A stretch of DNA of 64,000 nucleotides. Origin: Tetradesmus obliquus. Its lineage: Eukaryota; Chlorophyta; Chlorophyceae; Sphaeropleales; Scenedesmaceae. Both the position numbers and the translations under genes were made by a program. The stretch lies in the NCBI GenBank assembly GCA_030272155.1, contig CP126192.1:4436501-4500500 (forward strand). The letters are read 5' to 3'. Shown here piece after piece: positions 42,564 to 55,790 of this stretch. The notes below the pieces were generated by a model. That model was given only the letters and a program-made list of their open reading frames with translations. It made no database searches and was not told where the DNA came from. Numbering within the stretch: the first letter of the stretch is position 1; every line of letters starts with the position of its first letter.

Positions 42564-43392
42564 TGACAGCGTCTCTTGGTACAAGAGACCTGTGGAGTGA
42601 GTGCGGAACAGGTTGCCTCACTCTCTCAATGGATCTTTTTATGGAGCAAGTGCACAGTTATTTAGGTCAGCCCTTGTAACGTTCTTGCTTCAAAAAAAAA
42701 AAAAAAAAAAAATATATGGAGCAAGTGCACAGTTATTTAGGTCAGCCGTTGTAACGTTCTTGCTTCAAAAAAAAAAAAAAAAAGGTGCACTTTACAGGCA
42801 GCATTACGACACCTACACAAGACGCCTATTAATAGGTGACGGATTGTCGACACAGACAATCCCCACCTGACTATTCATGGACTCTCCACTTCATGCAAAG
42901 CACATCCTCACGATGCACACATAGCAAATTTAACAAATGGGCGTCTTGTGTAGGTGTCGTAATGCTGCCTGTAAAGTGCAGCTTGTAGAGGTGTACAAGT
43001 CACCATTTTTTATTTTTTTTTTTGAAGCAAGAACGTTACAAGGGCTGACCTAAATAACTGTGCACTTGCTCCATAAAAAGATCCATTGAGAGAGTGAGGC
43101 AACCTGTTCCGCACTCACTCCACAGGTCTCTTGTACCCAGAGACGCTGTCACACGATTTTTTTTTTTTTTTTTTTGAAGCAAGAACGTTACAAGGGCTGA
43201 CCTAAATAACTGTGCACTTGCTCCATAAAAAGATCCATTGATCTGTCACACGATCATGCAGACAGCCCCTTGCGGAGCAGCCCCGAAAGGCATCCAGGAC
43301 CTGACCGAGTGCCCAGACTCCACTAAAATCACAGTCGCGCAATGACGTCCTGTGATGTGTGACAGACCGTGACTGGCCCTTGAATCAAAATC
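41717..43392. mobile_element. Dense cluster of nested LINE fragments with perfect palindrome
   Basis: At least eight LINE 3' pieces in both orientations with A- or T-runs of 12 to over 20 nt. It includes a perfect inverted repeat (42194-42285 and 42291-42382), two successive plus 3' ends (42617-42783) and the first copy of the composite piece GCGTCTTGTGTAGG (42941) that recurs seven more times downstream. No host gene or satellite monomer is recognisable between about 41800 and 43390. Confidence 0.75.
42194..42382. repeat. Perfect 92-bp inverted repeat, 5-bp loop
   Basis: Arms 42194-42285 and 42291-42382 are exact reverse complements around CTGCA. Both arms are LINE 3' UTR sequence. Confidence 0.95.
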
Positions 43393-44611
43393 TTTTGTAT
43401 GTCGGTCCTAGGCAGGTGGGGGCCTCACATGCTTGGTCATGGATTGTCCGGGATAAATGCGTCCAGTAGGATTTTTAGCCGGCCAGTGAGTTTCCAGTGG
43501 CGGTTCACAGACACCCCTGCCAGCCCGCCTCCTTCGTCTAGGACATTCGCACGGCTTCAAATTTGATAAATAATCATTCTACAAACAGGTGTAACAACGA
43601 ATAAACTCTCACGATGCACACATAGCACAACTCAAAAAAAAAAAAAAAAAAAAACTCCAAAATGGCCACTACGCGGGCCGGGCCGAAATTTCAACCGTGG
43701 CGGCACATCGAAGGCCGCTGCGATTACTTTTGTATGTCGGTCCTAGGCAGGTGGGGGCCTCACATGCTTGGTCATGGATTGTCCGGGATAAATGCGTCCA
43801 GTAGGATTTGTAGCCGGCCAGTGAGTTTCCAGTGGCGGTTCACAGACACCCCTGCCAGCCCGCCTCCTTCGTCTAGGAAAAACGTACGGCTTCAAATTTG
43901 ATTAATAAACATTTTACAAACAAGTGTAACAACGAATAAACTCTCACGATGCACACACAGCAAATTTAACAAATGCGCCACTACGCGGGCCGGGCCGAAA
44001 TTTCAACCGTGGCGGCACGTCGAAGGCCACTGCGATTACTTTTGTATGTCGGTCCTAGGCAGGTGGGGGCCTCACATGCTTGGTCATGGATTGATCGGGA
44101 TAAATGCGTCCAGAAAAATGTTTATGGAGCAAGTGCACAGTTATTTAAATCAGCCCTTGTAACGTTCTTGCTTCAAAAAAAAAAAAAAAGCTGCAGTTTA
44201 CAGGCAGCATTACGGCTTCAAATTTTATAAATAAACATTTTACAAACAGGTGTAACAACGAATAAACTCTCACGAGGCACACATAGCACAACTCCAAAAT
44301 GGCCACTACGCGGGCCGGGCCAAAATTTCAACCGAGGCGGCACGTCGAAGGCCGCTGCGATTACTTTTGTATGTCGGTCCTAGGCAGGTGGGGGCCTCAC
44401 ATGCTTGGTCATGGATTGTCCGGGATAAATGCGTCCAGTAGGATTTTTAGCCGGCCAGTGAGTTTCCAGTGGCGGTTCACAGACACCCCTGCCAGCCCGC
44501 CTCCTTCGTCTAGGACATTCGTACGGCTTCAAATTTGATAAATAATCATTCTACAAACAGGTGTAACAACGAATAAACTCTCACGATGCACACATAGCAA
44601 ATTTAACAAAT
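43393..44611 (+). repeat. Satellite block with chimaeric monomer
   Basis: Monomers start at 43662 and 43973 (311 bp apart) and at 44299. The 43973 monomer carries the LINE 3' end chimaera with an A-run at about 44176-44189. Confidence 0.9.
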
Positions 44612-44977
44612 GTCTTGTGTAGGTGTCGTAATGCTGCCTGTAAAGTGCAGCTTGTAGAGGTGTACAAGTCACCATGCAGTGATAGCTGACAGTTACGCCA
44701 TGGACAGATTTTGTTTCAAGGGCCAGTCACGGTATGTCACACATCACAGGACGTCATTGCGCGGCTGTGATTTTAGTGGAGTCTGGGCACTCGGTCAGGT
44801 CCTGGATGCCTTTCGGGGCTGCTCCGCAAGGGGCTGTCTGCATGATCGTGTGACAGCGTCTCTTGGTACAAGAGACCTGTGGAGTGAGTGCGGAACAGGT
44901 TGCCTCACTCTCTCAATGGATCTTTTTATGGAGCAAGTGCACAGTTATTTAGGTCCGCCCTTGTAACGTTCTTGCTT

Positions 44978-45007
<30 letters not shown>
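44612..45007 (+). mobile_element. LINE 3' UTR copy with long poly(A)
   Basis: A plus-strand 3' end beginning TCTTGTGTAGGTGTCG (compare 37577) and ending in an A-run of about 30 nt (44980-45008), followed directly by satellite. Confidence 0.85.
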
Positions 45008-45011
<4 letters not shown>

Positions 45012-47110
45012 AACAAATGCGCCACTACGCGGGCCGGGCCGAAATTTCAACCGTGGCGGCACATCGAAGGCCGCTGCGATTACTTTTGTATGTCGGTCCT
45101 AGGCAGGTGGGGGCCTCACATGCTTGGTCATGGATTGTCCGGGATAAATGCGTCCAGTAGGATTTGTAGCCGGCCAGTGAGTTTCCAGTGGCGGTTCACA
45201 GACACCCCTGCCAGCCCGCCTCCTTCGTCTAGGAAAAACGTACGGCTTCAAATTTGATTAATAAACATTTTACAAACAGGTGTAACAACGAATAAACTCT
45301 CACGAGGCACACATAGCACAACTCCAAAATGGCCACTACGCGGGCCGGGCCGAAATTTCAACCGTGGCGGCACGTCGAAGGCCGCTGCGCGGAGCAAGTG
45401 CACAGTTATTTAGGTCAGCCCTTGTAACGTTCTTGCTTCAAAAAAAAAAAAAAAAAAAAATGCACACATAGCAAATTTAACAAATGCGCCACTACGCGGG
45501 CCGGGCCGAAATTTCAACCGTGGCGGCACATCGAAGGCCGCTGCGATTACTTTTGTATGTCGGTCCTAGGCAGGTGGGGGCCTCACATGCTTGGTCATGG
45601 ATTGTCCGGGATAAATGCGTCCAGTAGGATTTGTAGCCGGCCAGTGAGTTTCCAGTGGCGGTTCACAGACACCCCTGCCAGCCCGCCTCCTTCGTCTAGG
45701 AAAAACGTACGGCTTCAAATTTGATAAATAAACATTTTACAAACAGGTGTAACAACGAATAAACTCTCACGATGCACACACAGCAAATTTAACAAATGCG
45801 CCACTACGCGGGCCGGGCCGAAATTTCAACCGTGGCGGCACGTCGAAGGCCACTGCGATTACTTTTGTATGTCGGTCCTAGGCAGGTGGGGGCCTCACAT
45901 GCTTGGTCATGGATTGATCGGGATAAATGCGTCCAGAAAAATGTTTATGGAGCAAGTGCACAGTTATTTAAATCAGCCCTTGTAACGTTCTTGCTTCAAA
46001 AAAAAAAAAAAAAGCTGCAGTTTACAGGCAGCATTACGGCTTCAAATTTGATAAATAAACATTTTACAAACAGGTGTAACAACGAATAAACTCTCACGAG
46101 GCACACATAGCACAACTCCAAAATGGCCACTACGCGGGCCGGGCCAAAATTTCAACCGTGGCGGCACGTCGAAGGCCGCTGCGATTACTTTTGTATGTCG
46201 GTCCTAGGCAGGTGGGGGCCTCACATGCTTGGTCATGGATTGTCCGGGATAAATGCGTCCAGTAGGATTTTTAGCCGGCCAGTGAGTTTCCAGTGGCGGT
46301 TCACAGACACCCCTGCCAGCCCGCCTCCTTCGTCTAGGACATTCGTACGGCTTCAAATTTGATAAATAATCATTCTACAAACAGGTGTAACAACGAATAA
46401 ACTCTCACGATGCACACATAGCAAATTTAACAAATGCGCCACTACGCGGGCCGGGCCGAAATTTCAACCGTGGCGGCACGTCGAAGGCCGCTGCGATTAC
46501 TTTTGTATGTCGGTCCTAGGCAGGTGGGGGCCTCACATGCTTGGTCATGGATTGTCCGGGATAAATGCGTCCAGTAGGATTTGTAGCCGGCCAGTGAGTT
46601 TCCAGTGGCGGTTCACAGACACCCCTGCCAGCCCGCCTCCTTCGTCTAGGAAAAACGTACGGCTTCAAATTTGGTTAATAAACATTTTACAAACAGGTGT
46701 AACAACGAATAAACTCTCACGAGGCACACATAGCACAACTCCAAAATGGCCACTACGCGGGCCGGGCCGAAATTTCAACCGTGGCGGCACGTCGAAGGCC
46801 GCTGCGCGGAGCAAGTGCACAGTTATTTAGGTCAGCCCTTGTAACGTTCTTGCTTCAAAAAAAAAAAAAAAAAAAGGCCGCTGCGATTACTTTTGTATGT
46901 CGGTCCTAGGCTGGTGGGGGCCTAACATGATTGGTCATGGATTGTCCGGGATAAATGCGTCCAGTAGGATTTGTAGCCGGCCAGTGAGTTTCCAGTGGCG
47001 GTTCACAGACACCCCTGCCAGTCCGCCTCCTTCGTCTAGGACATTCGTACGGCTTCAAATTTGATAAATAAACATTCTACAAACAGGTGTAACAACGAAT
47101 AAACTCTCAC
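45008..47110 (+). repeat. Satellite block with four embedded LINE 3' ends
   Basis: About six monomers. Short LINE 3' ends occur at about 45391-45460 (followed by TGCACACATAGC) and 46805-46875 (followed by GGCCGCTGCG, which restores the duplication), and a chimaeric monomer lies at about 45796-46050. Confidence 0.85.
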
Positions 47111-47780
47111 AATGGATCTTTTTATGGAGCAAGTGCACAGTTATTTAGGTCCGCCCTTGTAACGTTCTTGCTTCAAAAAAAAAAAAAAAAAAAAAAAAAA
47201 AACACAAGACGCCTATTAATAGGTGACGGATTGTCGACACAGACAATCCCCACCTGACTATTCATGGACTCTCCACTTCATGCAAAGCACATCCTCACGA
47301 TGCACACATAGCAAATTTAACAAATGGGCGTCTTGTGTAGGTGTCGTAATGCTGCCTGTAAAGTGCAGCTTGTAGAGGTGTACAAGTCACCATTTTTTAT
47401 TTTTTTTTTTTGAAGCAAGAACGTTACAAGGGCTGACCTAAATAACTGTGCACTTGCTCCATAAAAAGATCCATTGAGAGAGTGAGGCAACCTGTTCCGC
47501 ACTCACTCCACAGGTCTCTTGTACCCAGAGACGCTGTCACACGATTTTTTTTTTTTTTTTTTTGAAGCAAGAACGTTACAAGGGCTGACCTAAATAACTG
47601 TGCACTTGCTCCATAAAAAGATCCATTGATCTGTCACACGATCATGCAGACAGCCCCTTGCGGAGCAGCCCCGAAAGGCATCCAGGACCTGACCGAGTGC
47701 CCAGACTCCACTAAAATCACAGTCGCGCAATGACGTCCTGTGATGTGTGACAGACCGTGACTGGCCCTTGAATCAAAATC
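47111..47780. mobile_element. LINE-fragment composite, higher-order repeat copy
   Basis: Order: plus 3' end with A-run, minus 3' UTR piece ACAAGACGCCTATTAATAGG to CATCCTCACGATG, a short satellite end, a plus piece GCGTCTTGTGTAGG (47328), a T-run and minus 3' end, a second T-run and minus 3' end nested at CACACGAT, then minus 3' UTR ending GAATCAAAATC. The same order recurs in every later composite. Confidence 0.8.
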
Positions 47781-48648
47781 TTTTGTATGTCGGTCCTAGG
47801 CAGGTGGGGGCCTCACATGCTTGGTCATGGATTGTCCGGGATAAATGCGTCCAGTAGGATTTTTAGCCGGCCAGTGAGTTTCCAGTGGCGGTTCACAGAC
47901 ACCCCTGCCAGCCCGCCTCCTTCGTCTAGGACATTCGTACGGCTTCAAATTTGATAAATAATCATTCTACAAACAGGTGTAACAACGAATAAACTCTCAC
48001 GATGCACACATAGCACAACTCAAAAAAAAAAAAAAAAAAAAAAAATCCAAAATGGCCACTACGCGGGCCGGGCCGAAATTTCAACCGTGGCGGCACATCG
48101 AAGGCCGCTGCGATTACTTTTGTATGTCGGTCCTAGGCAGGTGGGGGCCTCACATGCTTGGTCATGGATTGTCCGGGATAAATGCGTCCAGTAGGATTTG
48201 TAGCCGGCCAGTGAGTTTCCAGTGGCGGTTCACAGACACCCCTGCCAGCCCGCCTCCTTCGTCTAGGAAAAACGTACGGCTTCAAATTTGATTAATAAAC
48301 ATTTTACAAACAGGTGTAACAACGAATAAACTCTCACGAGGCACACATAGCACAACTCCAAAATGGCCACTACGCGGGCCGGGCCGAAATTTCAACCGTG
48401 GCGGCACGTCGAAGGCCGCTGCAATTACTTTTGTATGTCGGTCCTAGGCTGGTGGGGGCCTAACATGCTTGGTCATGGATTGTCCGGGATAAATGCGTCC
48501 AGTAGGATTTGTAGCCGGCCAGTGAGTTTCCAGTGGCGGTTCACAGACACCCCTGCCAGCCCGCCTCCTTCGTCTAGGACATTCGTACGGCTTCAAATTT
48601 GATAAATAAACATTCTACAAACAGGTGTAACAACGAATAAACTCTCAC
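47781..48648 (+). repeat. Satellite part of higher-order repeat
   Basis: A partial monomer, an A-run (about 48022-48045) and two full monomers starting at 48052 and 48363 (311 bp). Confidence 0.9.
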
Positions 48649-49311
48649 AATGGATCTTTTTATGGAGCAAGTGCACAGTTATTTAGGTCCGCCCTTGTAA
48701 CGTTCTTGCTTCAAAAAAAAAAAAAAAAAAAAAAACACAAGACGCCTATTAATAGGTGACGGATTGTCGACACAGACAATCCCCACCTGACTATTCATGG
48801 ACTCTCCACTTCATGCAAAGCACATCCTCACGATGCACACATAGCAAATTTAACAAATGGGCGTCTTGTGTAGGTGTCGTAATGCTGCCTGTAAAGTGCA
48901 GCTTGTAGAGGTGTACAAGTCACCATTTTTTATTTTTTTTTTTGAAGCAAGAACGTTACAAGGGCTGACCTAAATAACTGTGCACTTGCTCCATAAAAAG
49001 ATCCATTGAGAGAGTGAGGCAACCTGTTCCGCACTCACTCCACAGGTCTCTTGTACCCAGAGACGCTGTCACACGATTTTTTTTTTTTTTTTTTGAAGCA
49101 AGAACGTTACAAGGGCTGACCTAAATAACTGTGCACTTGCTCCATAAAAAGATCCATTGATCTGTCACACGATCATGCAGACAGCCCCTTGCGGAGCAGC
49201 CCCGAAAGGCATCCAGGACCTGACCGAGTGCCCAGACTCCACTAAAATCACAGTCGCGCAATGACGTCCTGTGATGTGTGACAGACCGTGACTGGCCCTT
49301 GAATCAAAATC
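48649..49311. mobile_element. LINE-fragment composite, higher-order repeat copy
   Basis: Same order of pieces as 47111-47780, beginning 1,538 bp after it. The landmark GCGTCTTGTGTAGG is at 48861. A-runs and T-runs differ in length. Confidence 0.8.
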
Positions 49312-52061
49312 TTTTGTATGTCGGTCCTAGGCAGGTGGGGGCCTCACATGCTTGGTCATGGATTGTCCGGGATAAATGCGTCCAGTAGGATTTTTAGCCG
49401 GCCAGTGAGTTTCCAGTGGCGGTTCACAGACACCCCTGCCAGCCCGCCTCCTTCGTCTAGGACATTCGTACGGCTTCAAATTTGATAAATAATCATTCTA
49501 CAAACAGGTGTAACAACGAATAAACTCTCACGATGCACACATAGCAAATTTAACAAATGCGCCACTACGCGGGCCGGGCCGAAATTTCAACCGTGGCGGC
49601 ACATCGAAGGCCGCTGCGATTACTTTTGTATGTCGGTCCTAGGCAGGTGGGGGCCTCACATGCTTGGTCATGGATTGTCCGGGATAAATGCGTCCAGTAG
49701 GATTTGTAGCCGGCCAGTGAGTTTCCAGTGGCGGTTCACAGACACCCCTGCCAGCCCGCCTCCTTCGTCTAGGACATTCGTACGGCTTCAAATTTGATAA
49801 ATAAACATTTTACAAACAGGTGTAACAACGAATAAACTCTCACGAGGCACACATAGCAAATTTAAGGAGCAAGTGCACAGTTATTTAGGTCAGCCCTTGT
49901 AACGTTCTTGCTTCAAAAAAAAAAAAACGTTCATGCTTAAAAAAAAAAATAGCAAATTTAACAAATGCGCCACTACGCGGGCCGGGCCGAAGTTTCAACC
50001 GTGGCGGCACGTCGAAGGCCGCTGCGATTACTTTTGTATGTCGGTCCTAGGCAGGTGGGGGCCTCACATGCTTGGTCATGGATTGTCCGGGATAAATGCG
50101 TCCAGTAGGATTTGTAGCCGGCCAGTGAGTTTCCAGTGGCGGTTCACAGACACCCCTGCCAGCCCGCCTCCTTCGTCTAGGAAAAACGTACGGCTTCAAA
50201 TTTGATTAATAAACATTTTACAAACAGGTGTAACAACGAATAAACTCTCACGAGGCACACATAGCACAACTCCAAAATGGCCACTACGCGGGCCGGGCCG
50301 AAATTTCAACCGTGGCGGCACGTCGAAGGCCGCTGCGCGGAGCAAGTGCACAGTTATTTAGGTCAGCCCTTGTAACGTTCTTGCTTCAAAAAAAAAAAAA
50401 AAAAATGCACACATAGCAAATTTAACAAATGCGCCACTACGCGGGCCGGGCCGAAATTTCAACCGTGGCGGCACATCGAAGGCCGCTGCGATTACTTTTG
50501 TATGTCGGTCCTAGGCAGGTGGGGGCGTCACATGCTTGGTCATGGATTGTCCGGGATAAATGCGTCCAGTAGGATTTGTAGCCGGCCAGTGAGTTTCCAG
50601 TGGCGGTTCACAGACACCCCTGCCAGCCCGCCTCCTTCGTCTAGGAAAAACGTACGGCTTCAAATTTGATTAATAAACATTTTACAAACAAGTGTAACAA
50701 CGAATAAACTCTCACGATGCACACACAGCAAATTTAACAAATGCGCCACTACGCGGGCCGGGCCGAAATTTCAACCGTGGCGGCACGTCGAAGGCCACTG
50801 CGATTACTTTTGTATGTCGGTCCTAGGCAGGTGGGGGCCTCACATGCTTGGTCATGGATTGATCGGGATAAATGCGTCCAGAAAAATGTTTATGGAGCAA
50901 GTGCACAGTTATTTAAATCAGCCCTTGTAACGTTCTTGCTTCAAAAAAAAAAAAAAAAAGCTGCAGTTTACAGGCAGCATTACGGCTTCAAATTTGATAA
51001 ATAAACATTTTACAAACAGGTGTAACAACGAATAAACTCTCACGAGGCACACATAGCACAACTCCAAAATGGCCACTACGCGGGCCGGGCCAAAATTTCA
51101 ACCGTGGCGGCACGTCGAAGGCCGCTGCGATTACTTTTGTATGTCGGTCCTAGGCAGGTGGGGGCCTCACATGCTTGGTCATGGATTGTCCGGGATAAAT
51201 GCGTCCAGTAGGATTTTTAGCCGGCCAGTGAGTTTCCAGTGGCGGTTCACAGACACCCCTGCCAGCCCGCCTCCTTCGTCTAGGACATTCGTACGGCTTC
51301 AAATTTGATAAATAATCATTCTACAAACAGGTGTAACAACGAATAAACTCTCACGATGCACACATAGCAAATTTAACAAATGCGCCACTACGCGGGCCGG
51401 GCCGAAATTTCAACCGTGGCGGCACATCGAAGGCCGCTGCGATTACTTTTGTATGTCGGTCCTAGGCAGGTGGGGGCCTCACATGCTTGGTCATGGATTG
51501 TCCGGGATAAATGCGTCCAGTAGGATTTGTAGCCGGCCAGTGAGTTTCCAGTGGCGGTTCACAGACACCCCTGCCAGCCCGCCTCCTTCGTCTAGAAAAA
51601 ACGTACGGCTTCAAATTTGATTAATAAACATTTTACAAACAGGTGTAACAACGAATAAACTCTCACGAGGCACACATAGCACAACTCCAAAATGGCCACT
51701 ACGCGGGCCGGGCCGAAATTTCAACCGTGGCGGCACGTCGAAGGCCGCTGCGCGGAGCAAGTGCACAGTTATTTAGGTCAGCCCTTGTAACGTTCTTGCT
51801 TCAAAAAAAAAAAAAAAAAAAAAAAAGGCCGCTGCGATTACTTTTGTATGTCGGTCCTAGGCTGGTGGGGGCCTAACATGCTTGGTCATGGATTGTCCGG
51901 GATAAATGCGTCCAGTAGGATTTGTAGCCGGCCAGTGAGTTTCCAGTGGCGGTTCACAGACACCCCTGCCAGCCCGCCTCCTTCGTCTAGGACATTCGTA
52001 CGGCTTCAAATTTGATAAATAAACATTCTACAAACAGGTGTAACAACGAATAAACTCTCAC
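49312..52061 (+). repeat. Satellite block with short LINE 3' insertions
   Basis: About eight monomers with a double-tailed short LINE insertion (about 49865-49950), LINE 3' ends at about 50338-50404 and 51755-51826, and a chimaeric monomer at about 50741-50990. The arrangement closely parallels 37966-40674. Confidence 0.85.
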
Positions 52062-52726
52062 AATGGATCTTTTTATGGAGCAAGTGCACAGTTATTTAGG
52101 TCCGCCCTTGTAACGTTCTTGCTTCAAAAAAAAAAAAAAAAAAAAAACACAAGACGCCTATTAATAGGTGACGGATTGTCGACACAGACAATCCCCACCT
52201 GACTATTCATGGACTCTCCACTTCATGCAAAGCACATCCTCACGATGCACACATAGCAAATTTAACAAATGGGCGTCTTGTGTAGGTGTCGTAATGCTGC
52301 CTGTAAAGTGCAGCTTGTAGAGGTGTACAAGTCACCATTTTTTATTTTTTTTTTTTGAAGCAAGAACGTTACAAGGGCTGACCTAAATAACTGTGCACTT
52401 GCTCCATAAAAAGATCCATTGAGAGAGTGAGGCAACCTGTTCCGCACTCACTCCACAGGTCTCTTGTACCCAGAGACGCTGTCACACGATTTTTTTTTTT
52501 TTTTTTTTTGAAGCAAGAACGTTACAAGGGCTGACCTAAATAACTGTGCACTTGCTCCATAAAAAGATCCATTGATCTGTCACACGATTATGCAGACAGC
52601 CCCTTGCGGAGCAGCCCCGAAAGGCATCCAGGACCTGACCGAGTGCCCAGACTCCACTAAAATCACAGTCGCGCAATGACGTCCTGTGATGTGTGACAGA
52701 CCGTGACTGGCCCTTGAATCAAAATC
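52062..52726. mobile_element. LINE-fragment composite, higher-order repeat copy
   Basis: Same order as 47111-47780; landmark at 52273. One visible base difference from its neighbours is CACGATTATG where others have CACGATCATG (about 52585). Confidence 0.8.
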
Positions 52727-53595
52727 TTTTGTATGTCGGTCCTAGGCAGGTGGGGGCCTCACATGCTTGGTCATGGATTGTCCGGGATAAATGCGTCCAG
52801 TAGGATTTTTAGCCGGCCAGTGAGTTTCCAGTGGCGGTTCACAGACACCCCTGCCAGCCCGCCTCCTTCGTCTAGGACATTCGTACGGCTTCAAATTTGA
52901 TAAATAATCATTCTACAAACAGGTGTAACAACGAATAAACTCTCACGATGCACACATAGCACAACTCAAAAAAAAAAAAAAAAAAAAAAAAATTCAAAAT
53001 GGCCACTACGCGGGCCGGGCCGAAATTTCAACCGTGGCGGCACATCGAAGGCCGCTGCGATTACTTTTGTATGTCGGTCCTAGGCAGGTGGGGGCCTCAC
53101 ATGCTTGGTCATGGATTGTCCGGGATAAATGCGTCCAGTAGGATTTGTAGCCGGCCAGTGAGTTTCCAGTGGCGGTTCACAGACACCCCTGCCAGCCCGC
53201 CTCCTTCGTCTAGGAAAAACGTACGGCTTCAAATTTGATTAATAAACATTTTACAAACAGGTGTAACAACGAATAAACTCTCACGAGGCACACATAGCAC
53301 AACTCCAAAATGGCCACTACGCGGGCCGGGCCGAAATTTCAACCGTGGCGGCACGTCGAAGGCCGCTGCAATTACTTTTGTATGTCGGTCCTAGGCTGGT
53401 GGGGGCCTAACATGCTTGGTCATGGATTGTCCGGGATAAATGCGTCCAGTAGGATTTGTAGCCGGCCAGTGAGTTTCCAGTGGCGGTTCACAGACACCCC
53501 TGCCAGCCCGCCTCCTTCGTCTAGGACATTCGTACGGCTTCAAATTTGATAAATAAACATTCTACAAACAGGTGTAACAACGAATAAACTCTCAC
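52727..53595 (+). repeat. Satellite part of higher-order repeat
   Basis: A partial monomer, an A-run (about 52969-52992) and monomers at 52999 and 53310. Confidence 0.9.
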
Positions 53596-54254
53596 AATGG
53601 ATCTTTTTATGGAGCAAGTGCACAGTTATTTAGGTCCGCCCTTGTAACGTTCTTGCTTCAAAAAAAAAAAAAAAAAAAAACACAAGACGCCTATTAATAG
53701 GTGACGGATTGTCGACACAGACAATCCCCACCTGACTATTCATGGACTCTCCACTTCATGCAAAGCACATCCTCACGATGCACACATAGCAAATTTAACA
53801 AATGGGCGTCTTGTGTAGGTGTCGTAATGCTGCCTGTAAAGTGCAGCTTGTAGAGGTGTACAAGTCACCATTTTTTTTTTTTTTTGAAGCAAGAACGTTA
53901 CAAGGGCTGACCTAAATAACTGTGCACTTGCTCCATAAAAAGATCCATTGAGAGAGTGAGGCAACCTGTTCCGCACTCACTCCACAGGTCTCTTGTACCC
54001 AGAGACGCTGTCACACGATTTTTTTTTTTTTTTTTTTGAAGCAAGAACGTTACAAGGGCTGACCTAAATAACTGTGCACTTGCTCCATAAAAAGATCCAT
54101 TGATCTGTCACACGATCATGCAGACAGCCCCTTGCGGAGCAGCCCCGAAAGGCATCCAGGACCTGACCGAGTGCCCAGACTCCACTAAAATCACAGTCGC
54201 GCAATGACGTCCTGTGATGTGTGACAGACCGTGACTGGCCCTTGAATCAAAATC
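53596..54254. mobile_element. LINE-fragment composite, higher-order repeat copy
   Basis: Same order; landmark at 53806, 1,533 bp after the previous one. The T-run before the minus 3' end lacks the TTTTTTATTT interruption seen in other copies. Confidence 0.8.
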
Positions 54255-55119
54255 TTTTGTATGTCGGTCCTAGGCAGGTGGGGGCCTCACATGCTTGGTC
54301 ATGGATTGTCCGGGATAAATGCGTCCAGTAGGATTTTTAGCCGGCCAGTGAGTTTCCAGTGGCGGTTCACAGACACCCCTGCCAGCCCGCCTCCTTCGTC
54401 TAGGACATTCGTACGGCTTCAAATTTGATAAATAATCATTCTACAAACAGGTGTAACAACGAATAAACTCTCACGATGCACACATAGCACAACTCAAAAA
54501 AAAAAAAAAAAAAAAATCCAAAATGGCCACTACGCGGGCCGGGCCGAAATTTCAACCGTGGCGGCACATCGAAGGCCGCTGCGATTACTTTTGTATGTCG
54601 GTCCTAGGCAGGTGGGGGCCTCACATGCTTGGTCATGGATTGTCCGGGATAAATGCGTCCAGTAGGATTTGTAGCCGGCCAGTGAGTTTCCAGTGGCGGT
54701 TCACAGACACCCCTGCCAGCCCGCCTCCTTCGTCTAGGAAAAACGTACGGCTTCAAATTTGATTAATAAACATTTTACAAACAGGTGTAACAACGAATAA
54801 ACTCTCACGAGGCACACATAGCACAACTCCAAAATGGCCACTACGCGGGCCGGGCCGAAATTTCAACCGTGGCGGCACGTCGAAGGCCGCTGCAATTACT
54901 TTTGTATGTCGGTCCTAGGCTGGTGGGGGCCTAACATGCTTGGTCATGGATTGTCCGGGATAAATGCGTCCAGTAGGATTTGTAGCCGGCCAGTGAGTTT
55001 CCAGTGGCGGTTCACAGACACCCCTGCCAGCCCGCCTCCTTCGTCTAGGACATTCGTACGGCTTCAAATTTGATAAATAAACATTCTACAAACAGGTGTA
55101 ACAACGAATAAACTCTCAC
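54255..55119 (+). repeat. Satellite part of higher-order repeat
   Basis: A partial monomer, an A-run (about 54496-54516) and monomers at 54523 and 54834. Confidence 0.9.
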
Positions 55120-55790
55120 AATGGATCTTTTTATGGAGCAAGTGCACAGTTATTTAGGTCCGCCCTTGTAACGTTCTTGCTTCAAAAAAAAAAAAAAAAA
55201 AAAAAAAAAACACAAGACGCCTATTAATAGGTGACGGATTGTCGACACAGACAATCCCCACCTGACTATTCATGGACTCTCCACTTCATGCAAAGCACAT
55301 CCTCACGATGCACACATAGCAAATTTAACAAATGGGCGTCTTGTGTAGGTGTCGTAATGCTGCCTGTAAAGTGCAGCTTGTAGAGGTGTACAAGTCACCA
55401 TTTTTTATTTTTTTTTTTTGAAGCAAGAACGTTACAAGGGCTGACCTAAATAACTGTGCACTTGCTCCATAAAAAGATCCATTGAGAGAGTGAGGCAACC
55501 TGTTCCGCACTCACTCCACAGGTCTCTTGTACCCAGAGACGCTGTCACACGATTTTTTTTTTTTTTTTTTTTTGAAGCAAGAACGTTACAAGGGCTGACC
55601 TAAATAACTGTGCACTTGCTCCATAAAAAGATCCATTGATCTGTCACACGATCATGCAGACAGCCCCTTGCGGAGCAGCCCCGAAAGGCATCCAGGACCT
55701 GACCGAGTGCCCAGACTCCACTAAAATCACAGTCGCGCAATGACGTCCTGTGATGTGTGACAGACCGTGACTGGCCCTTGAATCAAAATC
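55120..55790. mobile_element. LINE-fragment composite, higher-order repeat copy
   Basis: Same order; landmark at 55336, 1,530 bp after the previous one. Confidence 0.8.

Noticed and set aside
47317-47502. A recurrent minus-strand 61-codon frame ending in LLQKKK
   Set aside because: It is LINE 3' UTR read through into the poly(A) tract, repeated only because the composite is repeated.
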